NCBI GenBank assembly: GCA_021782915.1
Contig: JAJXUK010000005.1
Location: 1 to 64,000 of the forward strand
DNA: 64,000 nt
Source of the DNA: Actinomycetes bacterium
GTDB taxonomy: Bacteria > Actinomycetota > Acidimicrobiia > Acidimicrobiales > RAAP-2
Direction of reading: 5' to 3'
The notes beneath the pieces are model-generated. The model made no database searches, had not been told where the DNA came from, and saw nothing but the letters and a program-made list of their open reading frames with translations. The translations under genes were made by a program, and so were the position numbers. Shown in pieces: positions 1 through 7,984 of this stretch. The stretch's first letter is position 1; each line of letters opens with the position of its first letter.

Positions 1-1966
1 CCTGAGGCGGCTCGGAGAAGCCCAGGACCTGCACCGGCGTCGAGGGCCCGGCCGCCTTGACCTGCTTGCCGTGGTCGTCGATCAGCGCCTTGACCTTGCC
101 GTAGGCCGCGCCCGCGACCACCGGGTCGCCGACCTCGAGCAGACCCTTCTGCACCATGACGGTGGCGACCGGCCCACGGCCCACCTCAAGGTTGGCCTCG
201 AGCACCGTGCCCACCGCGCGTCCACTCGGTCTCGCGGTCAGCTCGGCGACGTCGGCGACCAGCAGCACCTGCTCGAGCAGCTCGTCGATGCCGATGTCCT
301 GCAGGGCCGAGATCTCCACGCAGATCGTGTCGCCGCCCCACTTCTCGGGCACCAGGCCGTGCTCGGCGACCTGCTGAAGGACTCGGTCGGGGTTGGCTTC
401 GGGCTTGTCGATCTTGTTGACCGCGACGATCACCGGCACCCCGGCCGCCTTGGCGTGATTGATCGCCTCGACCGTCTGGGGCATGACGCCGTCGTCGGCC
501 GCCACGACCAAGATCACGATGTCGGTAACACGCGCGCCCCGCGCGCGCATCGCCGTGAAGGCCTCGTGGCCCGGGGTGTCGATGAAGCCGATGTAGCGAC
601 CGTGCCACTTGACCTGGTAGGCCCCGATGTGCTGGGTGATGCCCCCGGCCTCGCCGGCCACCACATTGGTCTTGCGCACCTGGTCCAGCAGCTTGGTCTT
701 GCCGTGATCGACGTGGCCCATCACCGTCACCACGGGCGGGCGCGGCACGGCCGAGATCTCCTCGTCCAGGTCGTCCTCGTCGAAGAACTTGGCCAGCAGC
801 GCCGCCTCCTGCTGCTCACCCGGATCCACCAGGCGCACCGAGGCGCCGACCTCAGCCGCGTAGAGCTCGATCATGTCGTCGCTCAGAGCCTGCACGGCCG
901 TGACGATCTCACCCTGCAAGAAGAGGAAGCGAATGATGTCCGCCGCGGATCGATTCAGCTTCGGGCCCAGGTCCTTGGCCGTCGAGCCACGCTCGATGAT
1001 GATCTCTCCCTCGGGCACGGGCGCACTCGAGGGCTGCCACGTGGTCAGCTGGGTCGGCTCCAGCTCTTCGATGTTGCGCCGCCGGCGGCGAGTCGTCTTG
1101 CGCTGGGATCCGCGAGGTCCACCCGCGCCGCGGCCCGCCGGGCCGCGACTCGGCCCACCGGCAGCGGGCGCCCCAGGGCGAAAGCCCCCGGCTCCCGTGC
1201 CGGCACCGGCACCGGGACGCGGTCCCGGGCGCGCCCCGGGGCGCGCCGCACCCGTGCTCGGGCGCGGACTCATCGGACGCGATCCGGGCGCCGAGGGACG
1301 CCCGGGTGCTCCGGCCGGCGGGCGACGAACACCCGGCGGCGGTGGGATCGGACGTCCCGAGGAACTGAGCGGTCGGCCCGGCGGCGGCGGGATCGGGCGT
1401 CCGGTGGCGCTCATGGGCGGCCGGCGCGGCGCCGAGGACTCACCCTCGGCACTCGGACGCTGGCTCGGGCGAATCGTCGTGGGGCCCTCCGGGCTCGCCG
1501 GGCGCGCGACGGGGGCCTTGGGAGGAGCGGGCGTGGCGCGCGAGCGCACCACGCGAGGGTGCTCCTCGGCGACGGGCGCGGGGGCCTCGGCCGGGACCGT
1601 CGTGACTCGCGACGCCACCGGCTCTCTGACCTCGCTCACGTCGCTCACGTCGGCCACGTCGGGCGCCGCGGGCGCGGCGGGACTGGCGGGACTGGCGGGA
1701 CTGGCGGGACTGGCGGGAGCCGCGGCGCTCGGCGCGGGCGCCGCCTTAGCGGTGCGCGGGCCCTTGGCCGGCTCGGCCGGCGCCGTGGCGCGACGCAGCC
1801 CGTCGGCGTCGACGCGTCGACGGATGCGGTCGGCTTGGGCGTCCTCGATGGACGCCGACGGGCTGGAGGCTCCGATGCCCAACTTCTGGGCGATCGTCAG
1901 CAACTCCTTGCTCGTCAGTCCGAGCTCCTTTGAGAGCTCGTGTACCCGGATCTTCTTCAGCGCCAA
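1..1966 (-). CDS. infB: Translation initiation factor IF-2, C-terminus missing at window edge
   Basis: IF-2 is the GTPase that brings initiator tRNA to the 30S subunit and promotes 50S joining. About 655 codons are present; the C-terminal domains lie beyond the left edge. The N-terminus has the IF2_N helix motif (VHELSKELG). Then comes a long linker of roughly 300 residues rich in Gly, Pro, Arg and Ala, including P-A-S tandem repeats. The G domain starts near residue 415 with GHVDHGKT, followed by DTPGHE and NKID. I chose a TTG start at 1966 because GAAGGA lies about 6 nt upstream and it keeps the conserved helix intact. It is the last gene of rimP-nusA-ylxR-infB, 38 nt after ylxR. The family call is certain; the start is likely. 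Confidence 0.95.
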   Translation of the reverse strand, partial: MALKKIRVHELSKELGLTSKELLTIAQKLGIGASSPSASIEDAQADRIRRRVDADGLRRATAPAEPAKGPRTAKAAPAPSAAAPASPASPASPASPAAPAAPDVADVSDVSEVREPVASRVTTVPAEAPAPVAEEHPRVVRSRATPAPPKAPVARPASPEGPTTIRPSQRPSAEGESSAPRRPPMSATGRPIPPPPGRPLSSSGRPIPPPPGVRRPPAGAPGRPSAPGSRPMSPRPSTGAARPGARPGPRPGAGAGTGAGGFRPGAPAAGGPSRGPAGRGAGGPRGSQRKTTRRRRRNIEELEPTQLTTWQPSSAPVPEGEIIIERGSTAKDLGPKLNRSAADIIRFLFLQGEIVTAVQALSDDMIELYAAEVGASVRLVDPGEQQEAALLAKFFDEDDLDEEISAVPRPPVVTVMGHVDHGKTKLLDQVRKTNVVAGEAGGITQHIGAYQVKWHGRYIGFIDTPGHEAFTAMRARGARVTDIVILVVAADDGVMPQTVEAINHAKAAGVPVIVAVNKIDKPEANPDRVLQQVAEHGLVPEKWGGDTICVEISALQDIGIDELLEQVLLVADVAELTARPSGRAVGTVLEANLEVGRGPVATVMVQKGLLEVGDPVVAGAAYGKVKALIDDHGKQVKAAGPSTPVQVLGFSEPPQ
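1676..1718. repeat. 9-bp tandem repeat inside infB linker
   Basis: The unit ctggcggga is repeated four times in full with a partial fifth copy. On the coding (minus) strand it encodes consecutive Pro-Ala-Ser triplets in the disordered linker of IF-2. The unit is a multiple of three, so copy-number change would keep the frame. A shorter 9-bp repeat (ctcgctcacgt) lies just to the left at about 1631-1650. Confidence 0.85.
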
Positions 1967-2004
1967 AACTGTCCTTCACGTCGCCGCGCTCGGAGCGCGA
2001 CCAC

Positions 2005-2250
2005 CTATTCTTCCACAACTACACCCGCGTTCGGCTGCTCACTCACCAGCGAGCGCACCGACGCGACATCCTCCTCGAGCAGCGCCACTCGCAGGCCGCG
2101 CCCCAGCGCCGAAGCGCTCAGACGCGACGCGCACGGACCCGAGGCGCAGAGCCAGACCCCCCGACCCACACCCCGCCCGAGGTGCCACACCCCATCGCGG
2201 CGTCCCACGCGCACCAGCGCGTCGTCCTCGCGTGTCAGGCGACAGACCAC
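2005..2250 (-). CDS. ylxR: YlxR (DUF448) family RNA-binding protein
   Basis: A small basic protein of the YlxR family, which is usually encoded between nusA and infB, as here. The conserved pattern R-T-C-x-x-C-R can be read in this frame, but the R-T-C part lies upstream of the only ATG/GTG/TTG start (GTG at 2250). The annotated protein of 81 residues therefore begins inside the motif. The frame is open upstream to a TGA at 2317-2319 and overlaps the 3' end of nusA in the -1 frame. Later family hallmarks are present: GRGVGRGVWLC, then ASRLSASALGRGL. Initiation may be non-canonical, or the protein may be made by frameshifting from nusA; neither is proven. Confidence 0.75.
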   Translation of the reverse strand: MVCRLTREDDALVRVGRRDGVWHLGRGVGRGVWLCASGPCASRLSASALGRGLRVALLEEDVASVRSLVSEQPNAGVVVEE

Positions 2251-2267
2251 GCACGTGCGCCGCGGGG

Positions 2268-3428
2268 CTACGCGCCCTCCTCGGTAGCCTCGGCGGCGGT
2301 GACCTCCTCGACCACCTCAAACTGCACGTGCGTGCCCGCGGAGTCGGTGATCAGCACCGTCTCGTCCACGGTGGCCCCATCGGCGTGCTCACTCACGCTG
2401 ACGCGCTCATCGACCACCACGTCGCCCTCCGTCCAGACCTCCTCGACGACCTCCTCTTCGACACCCTCGTTCTCGGAGCGAATGTCGATGCGCCAGCCGG
2501 TCAGCCGGGCCGCCAGTCGGGCGTTCTGGCCCTCCTTGCCAATGGCCAGGGAGAGTTGCTGGTCGTGCACGATCACGGTGGCCACACCCTCGACGTCATC
2601 GAGGAGCACTTCACGCACCCGTGCCGGGGCGAGGGCGGCCTGGATGAACGTGATGGGGTCCTCGCTGTAGGGCACCACGTCGATGCGCTCGCTGCGCAGC
2701 TCGTTGGTGATGTTGCGCACGCGACTGCCACGTGCTCCGACGCACGCGCCGACCGGATCGACCATGGAGTCGTTGGAGGCCACCGCGATCTTGGAGCGGT
2801 GTCCGGGCTCACGGGCGATGGCCTTGATCTCCACGGTGCCGTTGGCGATCTCGGGCACCTCAATCTCGAAGAGCTTGGCCACCAGCGCCGGGTGCGTGCG
2901 GCTCACCACGATCTGGGGACCCTTGTTGGTCTTGCGAACCTCAACGATGTAGACCTTGATGCGCGCGCCGTGTTCGTAGCGCTCGAAGGCGATCTGCTCG
3001 GCCTGGGGCAGCAGGGCCTCCACGCGCCCGAGATCGAGCAGCGTGTAGCGGTTGTCGTTCTGCTGCACGGTGCCCGAGACGATGTCACCCTCGCGGTTGG
3101 CGAACTCCTCGTACATCTGGCGGCGCTGGATGTCGCGGATCAACTGCATCAAGACCTGCTTGGCCGTCTGAGCGGCGATGCGCCCGAAGTCTTCGGGCGT
3201 GGCGTCCCACTCGCGCACCACGTTGCCCTCCAGGTCCAGCTCCAGGCCCCACACCTTGATCTCGCCGGTCTCGGGATTGATCTCCACCTCGGCGTCCTCG
3301 GCCGAGTCGGGCCGACGCTTGTACGCCGCGAGAAGAGCGTTCGCCAGGGCGACCAGCAACTCGTTCTCGTCGATGTTCTGATCGCGGGCGATCTGCCCCA
3401 GGGCGTCGAGGAATTCGAAATTCGCCAT
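2268..3428 (-). CDS. nusA: Transcription termination/antitermination factor NusA
   Basis: NusA binds RNA polymerase and nascent RNA and modulates pausing, termination and antitermination. The 386-residue protein shows the N-terminal polymerase-binding domain (residues 1 to about 105), an S1 domain around 110-185 (EGDIVSGTVQQ onward), a first KH domain with GACVGARGSRV, and a second KH domain with IGKEGQNARLAARL. It ends in an acidic tail of about 60 residues rich in Glu and Val. It lacks the E. coli-type AR repeats, as is normal outside proteobacteria. It starts 3 nt after rimP ends and overlaps the extended ylxR frame. Confidence 0.97.
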   Translation of the reverse strand: MANFEFLDALGQIARDQNIDENELLVALANALLAAYKRRPDSAEDAEVEINPETGEIKVWGLELDLEGNVVREWDATPEDFGRIAAQTAKQVLMQLIRDIQRRQMYEEFANREGDIVSGTVQQNDNRYTLLDLGRVEALLPQAEQIAFERYEHGARIKVYIVEVRKTNKGPQIVVSRTHPALVAKLFEIEVPEIANGTVEIKAIAREPGHRSKIAVASNDSMVDPVGACVGARGSRVRNITNELRSERIDVVPYSEDPITFIQAALAPARVREVLLDDVEGVATVIVHDQQLSLAIGKEGQNARLAARLTGWRIDIRSENEGVEEEVVEEVWTEGDVVVDERVSVSEHADGATVDETVLITDSAGTHVQFEVVEEVTAAEATEEGA

Positions 3429-3430
3429 GG

Positions 3431-3892
3431 TCAGCCTTTCTTGCTCGTCGTTGCGGATCCCCAGGTGAAGACGGTGCGCGCGCGCTCGACGCCCTCGAGG
3501 CGCACCCTCACGGCCTCACCGTCGACCTCGAGGGTGGCACTTGAGTCGTCGGCGGCCACGAGCACGCCCTCGAGACGACGCGTCGGCTCGCCCTCGCGCC
3601 GCTCGCGCAGCGTGACGAGCTCGCCGACGGCGCTGGCGAAGTGCTCGGCTCGGCGCAGGTGACGCTCCAGGCCCGGGCTCGAGACGTCCAGCGTGAAGTG
3701 GCCCGGGATGGGATCGGCCGCGTCCAGCCAGACCGAGATCGCTCGGCTGGCCTCCGTCAGCGCGTCCAGGTCCACGCCCCCCGCTCGCGTCAACGTCACG
3801 TGCAGCGTCCCGCCAGCCAGTTCGAGGTCGTAGAGGTCCAGGCCCCTGTCGCCCAGGAGAGCGCGTATGGGGGCTTCGAGTTCCGTCACCAT
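3431..3892 (-). CDS. rimP: Ribosome maturation factor RimP
   Basis: RimP assists late assembly of the 30S subunit. The 153-residue product has the family layout: an N-terminal alpha/beta domain containing DVSSPGLER, the most diagnostic motif, and a C-terminal SH3-like barrel (around residues 88-145). The ATG at 3892 is preceded by gaggaggt, a strong ribosome-binding site. It is the first gene of the rimP-nusA-ylxR-infB unit and is preceded by a leader that carries a promoter and an intrinsic terminator. Confidence 0.96.
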   Translation of the reverse strand: MVTELEAPIRALLGDRGLDLYDLELAGGTLHVTLTRAGGVDLDALTEASRAISVWLDAADPIPGHFTLDVSSPGLERHLRRAEHFASAVGELVTLRERREGEPTRRLEGVLVAADDSSATLEVDGEAVRVRLEGVERARTVFTWGSATTSKKG

Positions 3893-3921
3893 ACCTCCTC
3901 TCCTGATCAGCGCCGGGACAA

Positions 3922-3949
3922 CAAAAAAGCGCAGGCCCGAGGCCCGCGC
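3922..3949 (-). terminator. Intrinsic terminator in the proS-rimP gap
   Basis: On the minus strand a GC-rich stem (GCGCGGGCC pairing with GGCCTGCGC, with one G-U wobble and a three-base TCG loop) is followed directly by six T residues. It can end the proS transcript. Because a promoter-like sequence lies just upstream of it (3989-4017), it also sits inside the 5' leader of rimP and could act as an attenuator. Confidence 0.8.
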
Positions 3950-3988
3950 GTCAACGAGTCCAGACGTCCTTGGCGGACTGTCCGAACA

Positions 3989-4017
3989 AGTGTAGCAGTC
4001 TTGACCGGGCCGAACAA
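3989..4017 (-). promoter_or_regulatory. Candidate promoter for rimP-nusA-infB
   Basis: Reading the minus strand there is TTGTTC (-35-like), a 17-bp spacer and TACACT (-10-like). It lies just after the proS stop and about 100 bp upstream of the rimP start, with the intrinsic terminator at 3922-3949 in between. Spacing is ideal and both boxes match the housekeeping pattern well; no transcript data are available here. Confidence 0.55.
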
Positions 4018-4030
4018 CGGCCCCGTCGCG

Positions 4031-5434
4031 CTAGTAGGAGCGCGCCACCACGGCCAGCAGATCGGGCTCGTTGACGTCACTGGGCACCGTGCCGTCAGGC
4101 CGGCTCAGGCAGCGCACGCTCACGGCGCCGGCGTTGAGGCGGTCCTCGCCCGCCTCGCCGACCACCGCCCAGGGTAGGCGCGCGAAGCCCGACTGGGCCG
4201 CCTCGAGAGCCTCCTCCACGCTCTCCACGTCCACGGTGCGCTCGTCGCGGCGGGCCGCGGCGGCCACGAGCAGATCGGCCTGGACGCGCTCGAGCAGCGA
4301 GGTGACCTCGCCGACGAGACCGCCCAGGGGCCGGGTGAGCTTGTCCGAGGTGTCCCGGCGCACCAGGGTGACCTGGCCAGCGGCCAGGTCACGCGCGCCG
4401 AGCTCAATGCGAAGCGGCACGCCCTTGATCTCCCAGTCGGTCACCCGGCGCCCGAAGCTGGCTCGCCCCCGGTCGACGACCGCGCGCACCCCGGCGCCCG
4501 TGAGCTCGGCGACGAGCCGCTCCGCGGCCGCCAGGACCTCGGGCTCCTCGCGCACCGGGATGACGACCACCTGAATCGGCGCCACCCGCGGGGGCACCAC
4601 GAGGCCCTGGTCGTCACCGTGCATCATGATCAGTCCCCCGACCAGACGAGTCGAGGCCCCCCACGACGTGGTGTGGCACAGCTCGCTCTGGCCGTCCTCG
4701 TTCTGAAAGCCGATCTCGAAGACGCGCGCGAAGTTCTGGCCCAGGTCGTGAGAGGTCACCATCTGCAGGGCCTTGCCGTCACGCATCATGCCCTCGATCG
4801 TCAGGCTGTTGATCGCCCCGGCGAAGCGCTCGCGCGGCGTCTTGAGACCGAGGTAGCCCGGAGCGGACATCGCGTTGATCAAGAAGTCGTTGTAGACCTC
4901 CAGGTGGATGCGCATCAGGTACTCCAGCGCGTCGTCGTGGCTGGCGTGCGCGGTGTGGCCCTCCTGCCAGAGGAACTCCGCCGAGCGCAGAAAGAGGCGT
5001 GGTCGCAGCTCCCAGCGCACGACGTTGGCCCACTGGTTCAGTTTCAGGGGCAGGTCACGGTGACTCTGAATCCACTTGGCCATGAACTCGCCGATGACCG
5101 TCTCCGAGGTCGGGCGCACGACGAGGGCCTCGGCCAGCTCCTCGCCCCCGCCGTGGGTCACCACGGCCAGCTCGGGCGAGAAGCCCTCCACGTGTTCGGC
5201 CTCCCGGGCGAAGTAGCCCAGCGGGATCAGCAGCGGAAAGTAGGCGTTCTCGGCGCCGGTGGCCTTGATGCGCCGATCGAGCTCGGACTGCATGAGCTCC
5301 CAGATGCCGTAGCCGTAGGGGCGGATCACCATGGTGCCGCGTGCCGGGCCGTTGTCAGCCATCTCGGCCTTGGCCACCACATCCTGATACCAGCGGGGGA
5401 AGTCTTCGCTCTGGGGGGTCAGTGCACCAGCCAC
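4031..5434 (-). CDS. proS: Prolyl-tRNA synthetase, archaeal/eukaryotic-like type
   Basis: Charges tRNA-Pro with proline. At 467 residues it is much shorter than the bacterial-type enzyme with its INS editing domain. It matches the archaeal/eukaryotic-like class: short N-terminus (SEDFPRWYQDVV), class II motif 2 region (TSETVIGEFMAKW and VVRWE), an anticodon-binding domain, and a C-terminal Tyr (ARSY). The C-terminal zinc-type domain keeps only one Cys, so the usual Cys ligands appear lost. I chose GTG at 5434 because AAGGAG sits 6 nt upstream; a longer frame to 5467 is possible. It follows ispG in the rpsB-to-proS run. Confidence 0.95.
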   Translation of the reverse strand: MAGALTPQSEDFPRWYQDVVAKAEMADNGPARGTMVIRPYGYGIWELMQSELDRRIKATGAENAYFPLLIPLGYFAREAEHVEGFSPELAVVTHGGGEELAEALVVRPTSETVIGEFMAKWIQSHRDLPLKLNQWANVVRWELRPRLFLRSAEFLWQEGHTAHASHDDALEYLMRIHLEVYNDFLINAMSAPGYLGLKTPRERFAGAINSLTIEGMMRDGKALQMVTSHDLGQNFARVFEIGFQNEDGQSELCHTTSWGASTRLVGGLIMMHGDDQGLVVPPRVAPIQVVVIPVREEPEVLAAAERLVAELTGAGVRAVVDRGRASFGRRVTDWEIKGVPLRIELGARDLAAGQVTLVRRDTSDKLTRPLGGLVGEVTSLLERVQADLLVAAAARRDERTVDVESVEEALEAAQSGFARLPWAVVGEAGEDRLNAGAVSVRCLSRPDGTVPSDVNEPDLLAVVARSY

Positions 5435-5472
5435 GGGTCTCCTTCGTTGGCCCGTCAGCCTAGCCACGGCGC

Positions 5473-6699
5473 CTAGGTCGTCCGGCGACGGATCTCGCTG
5501 ACGCGCTCGGCCACGTGATTCACGTCCGCGCCGCGCGAATCGAGCAGCGCGGCACGATCCTCCGCCGCCTCGGCCTCGGCCGAGAGGTCCCGAGCGGCCA
5601 GGCGGGCCTCCACGCCCTCCTCGGCGATGCGCTCGGCCTCGGCCACCAGCGCGGCCACCATCTCGGCCTCGGGCACCACGCGCACGATCTGACCCCGAAT
5701 GAACAGGTGACCGCGACGGCGCCCCGCGGCGATGCCCAAGTCGGCGTGGCGCGCCTCACCCGGCCCGTTGACGACGCACCCCATCACCGCGACCTGGATC
5801 GGCAGGCCCATGCCCTCCAGGGCGGCCTGGGCCTGCGTGGCCACGCCAATCACGTCGACCTCGGCGCGCCCACAGCTCGGACAGGCGATCAGGTCGAGCC
5901 CCCGGCGCTCGCGCAGGCCCAGCGCCTCGAGCAACTGGCGCCCGGCGCGGGCCTCTTCGACCGGGTCGGCCGTGAGCGAGTAGCGCAGTGTGTCCCCGAT
6001 GCCCTCAGCGAGCAGGGTGGCGATCCCGGCGGTGCCCTTGATCAGGCCCCCGGGGGGAGGGCCGGCCTCGGTCACCCCGAGGTGCAGGGGGTGCTCGAAG
6101 GTCTCACTGGCCAGGCGGTAGGCCGCGATCATGGTGGCGACCGAGGAGGCCTTGACCGAGATCTTGACGTCCTGGAAGTCGACCTCCTCGAAGTAGGCCA
6201 GCTCGAGGCGCGCCGACTCGACCAGCGCCTCGGGCGTGGCCCCGCCGAAGCGCTCGTAGATCTCCGGGTGCAGGCTGCCGGCGTTGACCCCGATGCGAAT
6301 CGGCACACCGCGGTCCTTGGCCTCGCGCGCGACGAGCTTGATCTCCTCGGGCTTGCGCAGGTTCCCGGGGTTCAGACGCAGTCCGTGCACCCCCGCCTCC
6401 AGGGCGGCCAGGGCCATCTCGACGTGGAAGTGGATGTCGGCCACGATGGGCACCGGCGAGCGCGGCACGATCTGGGCCAGGCCCTCGGCGGCGGCACCCT
6501 CGTTGCACGTGCAGCGCACGATGTCGGCCCCGGCCGCGGCCAACTCGTAGATCTGGCCCAGAGTGGCCTCCACGTCGGCGGTCTTGGTCGTGGTCATCGA
6601 CTGCACCGAGACCGGCGCGCCCCCACCCACCGGGACCTTGCCGACGTGGATCTGTCGAGTGGGCCGACGAGGACTCAGGGAGCTGGCGCTGACTTGCAC
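5473..6699 (-). CDS. ispG: 4-hydroxy-3-methylbut-2-en-1-yl diphosphate synthase (IspG/GcpE)
   Basis: Iron-sulfur enzyme of the MEP pathway that converts MEcPP to HMBPP. The 408-residue protein has the TIM-barrel part (VQSMTTTKTADVEATL near the N-terminus, VADIHFH, LRLNPGN). The C-terminal cluster domain carries CPSCGR around residue 272 and MGCVVNGPGEA around 307, which supply the three 4Fe-4S cysteines. GTG start at 6699. It is followed by proS and preceded by a site-2 protease and dxr, the earlier MEP enzyme. Confidence 0.97.
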   Translation of the reverse strand: MQVSASSLSPRRPTRQIHVGKVPVGGGAPVSVQSMTTTKTADVEATLGQIYELAAAGADIVRCTCNEGAAAEGLAQIVPRSPVPIVADIHFHVEMALAALEAGVHGLRLNPGNLRKPEEIKLVAREAKDRGVPIRIGVNAGSLHPEIYERFGGATPEALVESARLELAYFEEVDFQDVKISVKASSVATMIAAYRLASETFEHPLHLGVTEAGPPPGGLIKGTAGIATLLAEGIGDTLRYSLTADPVEEARAGRQLLEALGLRERRGLDLIACPSCGRAEVDVIGVATQAQAALEGMGLPIQVAVMGCVVNGPGEARHADLGIAAGRRRGHLFIRGQIVRVVPEAEMVAALVAEAERIAEEGVEARLAARDLSAEAEAAEDRAALLDSRGADVNHVAERVSEIRRRTT

Positions 6700-6736
6700 T
6701 CACCCATTCTGCCGTGCCCGGCGCGGGCTCGGTCGG

Positions 6737-7984
6737 CTACTGGAACGGGTTGAGGATCGGGTGAGCGATGTCCAGGTAGAGGGTGGTGGCAAAGAGCATC
6801 AGCAGCACCCCGACGAAGGCGTAGACCACCGGCAGCAACTTGGCCACGTCGGCGTGGTAGGCGCGCTTGCGGCTGCGCAGGCGCTCGTAGGTGGCGATGG
6901 CCACGTACCCACCGTCCAGGGGCAGCATCGGCAACATGTTGAAGATGCCGACGAAGATGTTGACCGCCATCAGCACCTCGAGGAACACGCCGGGGCCGAG
7001 CTGGGCACTCTGGACCGCGATGCGCACGACGCCGACGATCGACTGGGGTCGGTTCAGCTGCGCGCTCGGGCTCACTGACGCGCTCGGTGAGGTCACCTGG
7101 TGATAGAGCGAGGAGATCTCGTGCGGGCTGAAGACGTGGTAGAGCCCCGCGAAGGAGGCGGCCGTCACGCGACCGATCACCGAGAAGGATCGTGGTATCG
7201 CCGCCAGGGGCGAGACGCGCGCCACCTGGTCCACCAGCTCGACGCCCAGGTAGCCCTGAGGCGTGGAGCCGCTGGCCAGCGGCGCGCCATTGACCGTGAT
7301 GTGTCTCCCGTCGACGGGCGTCGCGTAGAGCGTGACGTCGCGACCATCACGCTGGACCACGATGCGCAGGCGCTGGCCCACGTGATCGTGCACCAGGGTG
7401 ACCAACGTGGTGGCGTCGCTGATGCGCTGGCCGTTCACCGAGACGATCCGATCTCCCACGTGCAGGCCCGCGAGCTGCGCGGCGTTCTTGGCGTGGCCGT
7501 TCCACGGCGTGAAGGCCGCCACGCCCACGTGGCTGGGTGAGGGCACACCGACCAGGGCCAGGGAGGCCCACGCGAGTCCCAGTGCCATCACCCCGTGCAT
7601 GAGCGAGCCCGCCGAGGCGAAGAGCACCTTGCGTGGGTAGCTGGCCCGGCGGTAGGTGCGTGCCTCGAGCGCCGGGTCGACCTCATCGCTCCAGGTCATG
7701 CCGGGCACCTTCACGTAGCCACCCAGCCAGAGCGCGCGCACGCCGTAGCGCGTCTCGCCTCGCTGGATCGACCAGACCACCGGCCCGAAGCCGACGAAGA
7801 AGTCCGTCACCTGCAGTCCCGCGCGCTTGGCCGTGATGTAGTGGCCGAACTCGTGGCCCATCACCATGAGCAGAATCGCGCCAATCACCACCGGCAGGGC
7901 CCAGCCGCCGAGCCAGTCCAGCACGGCGGCCAGCGCAGCGATCGAGGCCAACAGGAGGGCCAGGGAGCGACGTGAGCCGTTCAT
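6737..7984 (-). CDS. Site-2 membrane metalloprotease, M50 family (RseP/Rip1-like)
   Basis: Intramembrane zinc protease that cleaves transmembrane anti-sigma factors and related substrates. Features: an N-terminal membrane segment containing the zinc motif HEFGH near residue 44, a central PDZ domain (around residues 165-240, LHVGDRIVSVNGQR), and C-terminal membrane segments with NMLPMLPLDGG, the third zinc-ligand region. Its 415 residues are typical for actinobacterial Rip1/RseP. The start ATG overlaps the dxr stop as ATGA, so the two are translationally coupled. Confidence 0.94.
   Translation of the reverse strand: MNGSRRSLALLLASIAALAAVLDWLGGWALPVVIGAILLMVMGHEFGHYITAKRAGLQVTDFFVGFGPVVWSIQRGETRYGVRALWLGGYVKVPGMTWSDEVDPALEARTYRRASYPRKVLFASAGSLMHGVMALGLAWASLALVGVPSPSHVGVAAFTPWNGHAKNAAQLAGLHVGDRIVSVNGQRISDATTLVTLVHDHVGQRLRIVVQRDGRDVTLYATPVDGRHITVNGAPLASGSTPQGYLGVELVDQVARVSPLAAIPRSFSVIGRVTAASFAGLYHVFSPHEISSLYHQVTSPSASVSPSAQLNRPQSIVGVVRIAVQSAQLGPGVFLEVLMAVNIFVGIFNMLPMLPLDGGYVAIATYERLRSRKRAYHADVAKLLPVVYAFVGVLLMLFATTLYLDIAHPILNPFQ

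Noticed and set aside
2268-2320. Programmed -1 frameshift creating a NusA-YlxR fusion
   Set aside because: Frame geometry permits it, but there is no slippery heptamer or clear downstream stimulator. It is kept only as one possible explanation of the missing ylxR start.
71-3662. Long plus-strand open frames of hundreds of codons over infB, nusA and other minus-strand genes
   Set aside because: They are antisense to clearly conserved genes and have low-complexity Ala/Arg/Gly/His composition typical of GC-rich shadows.
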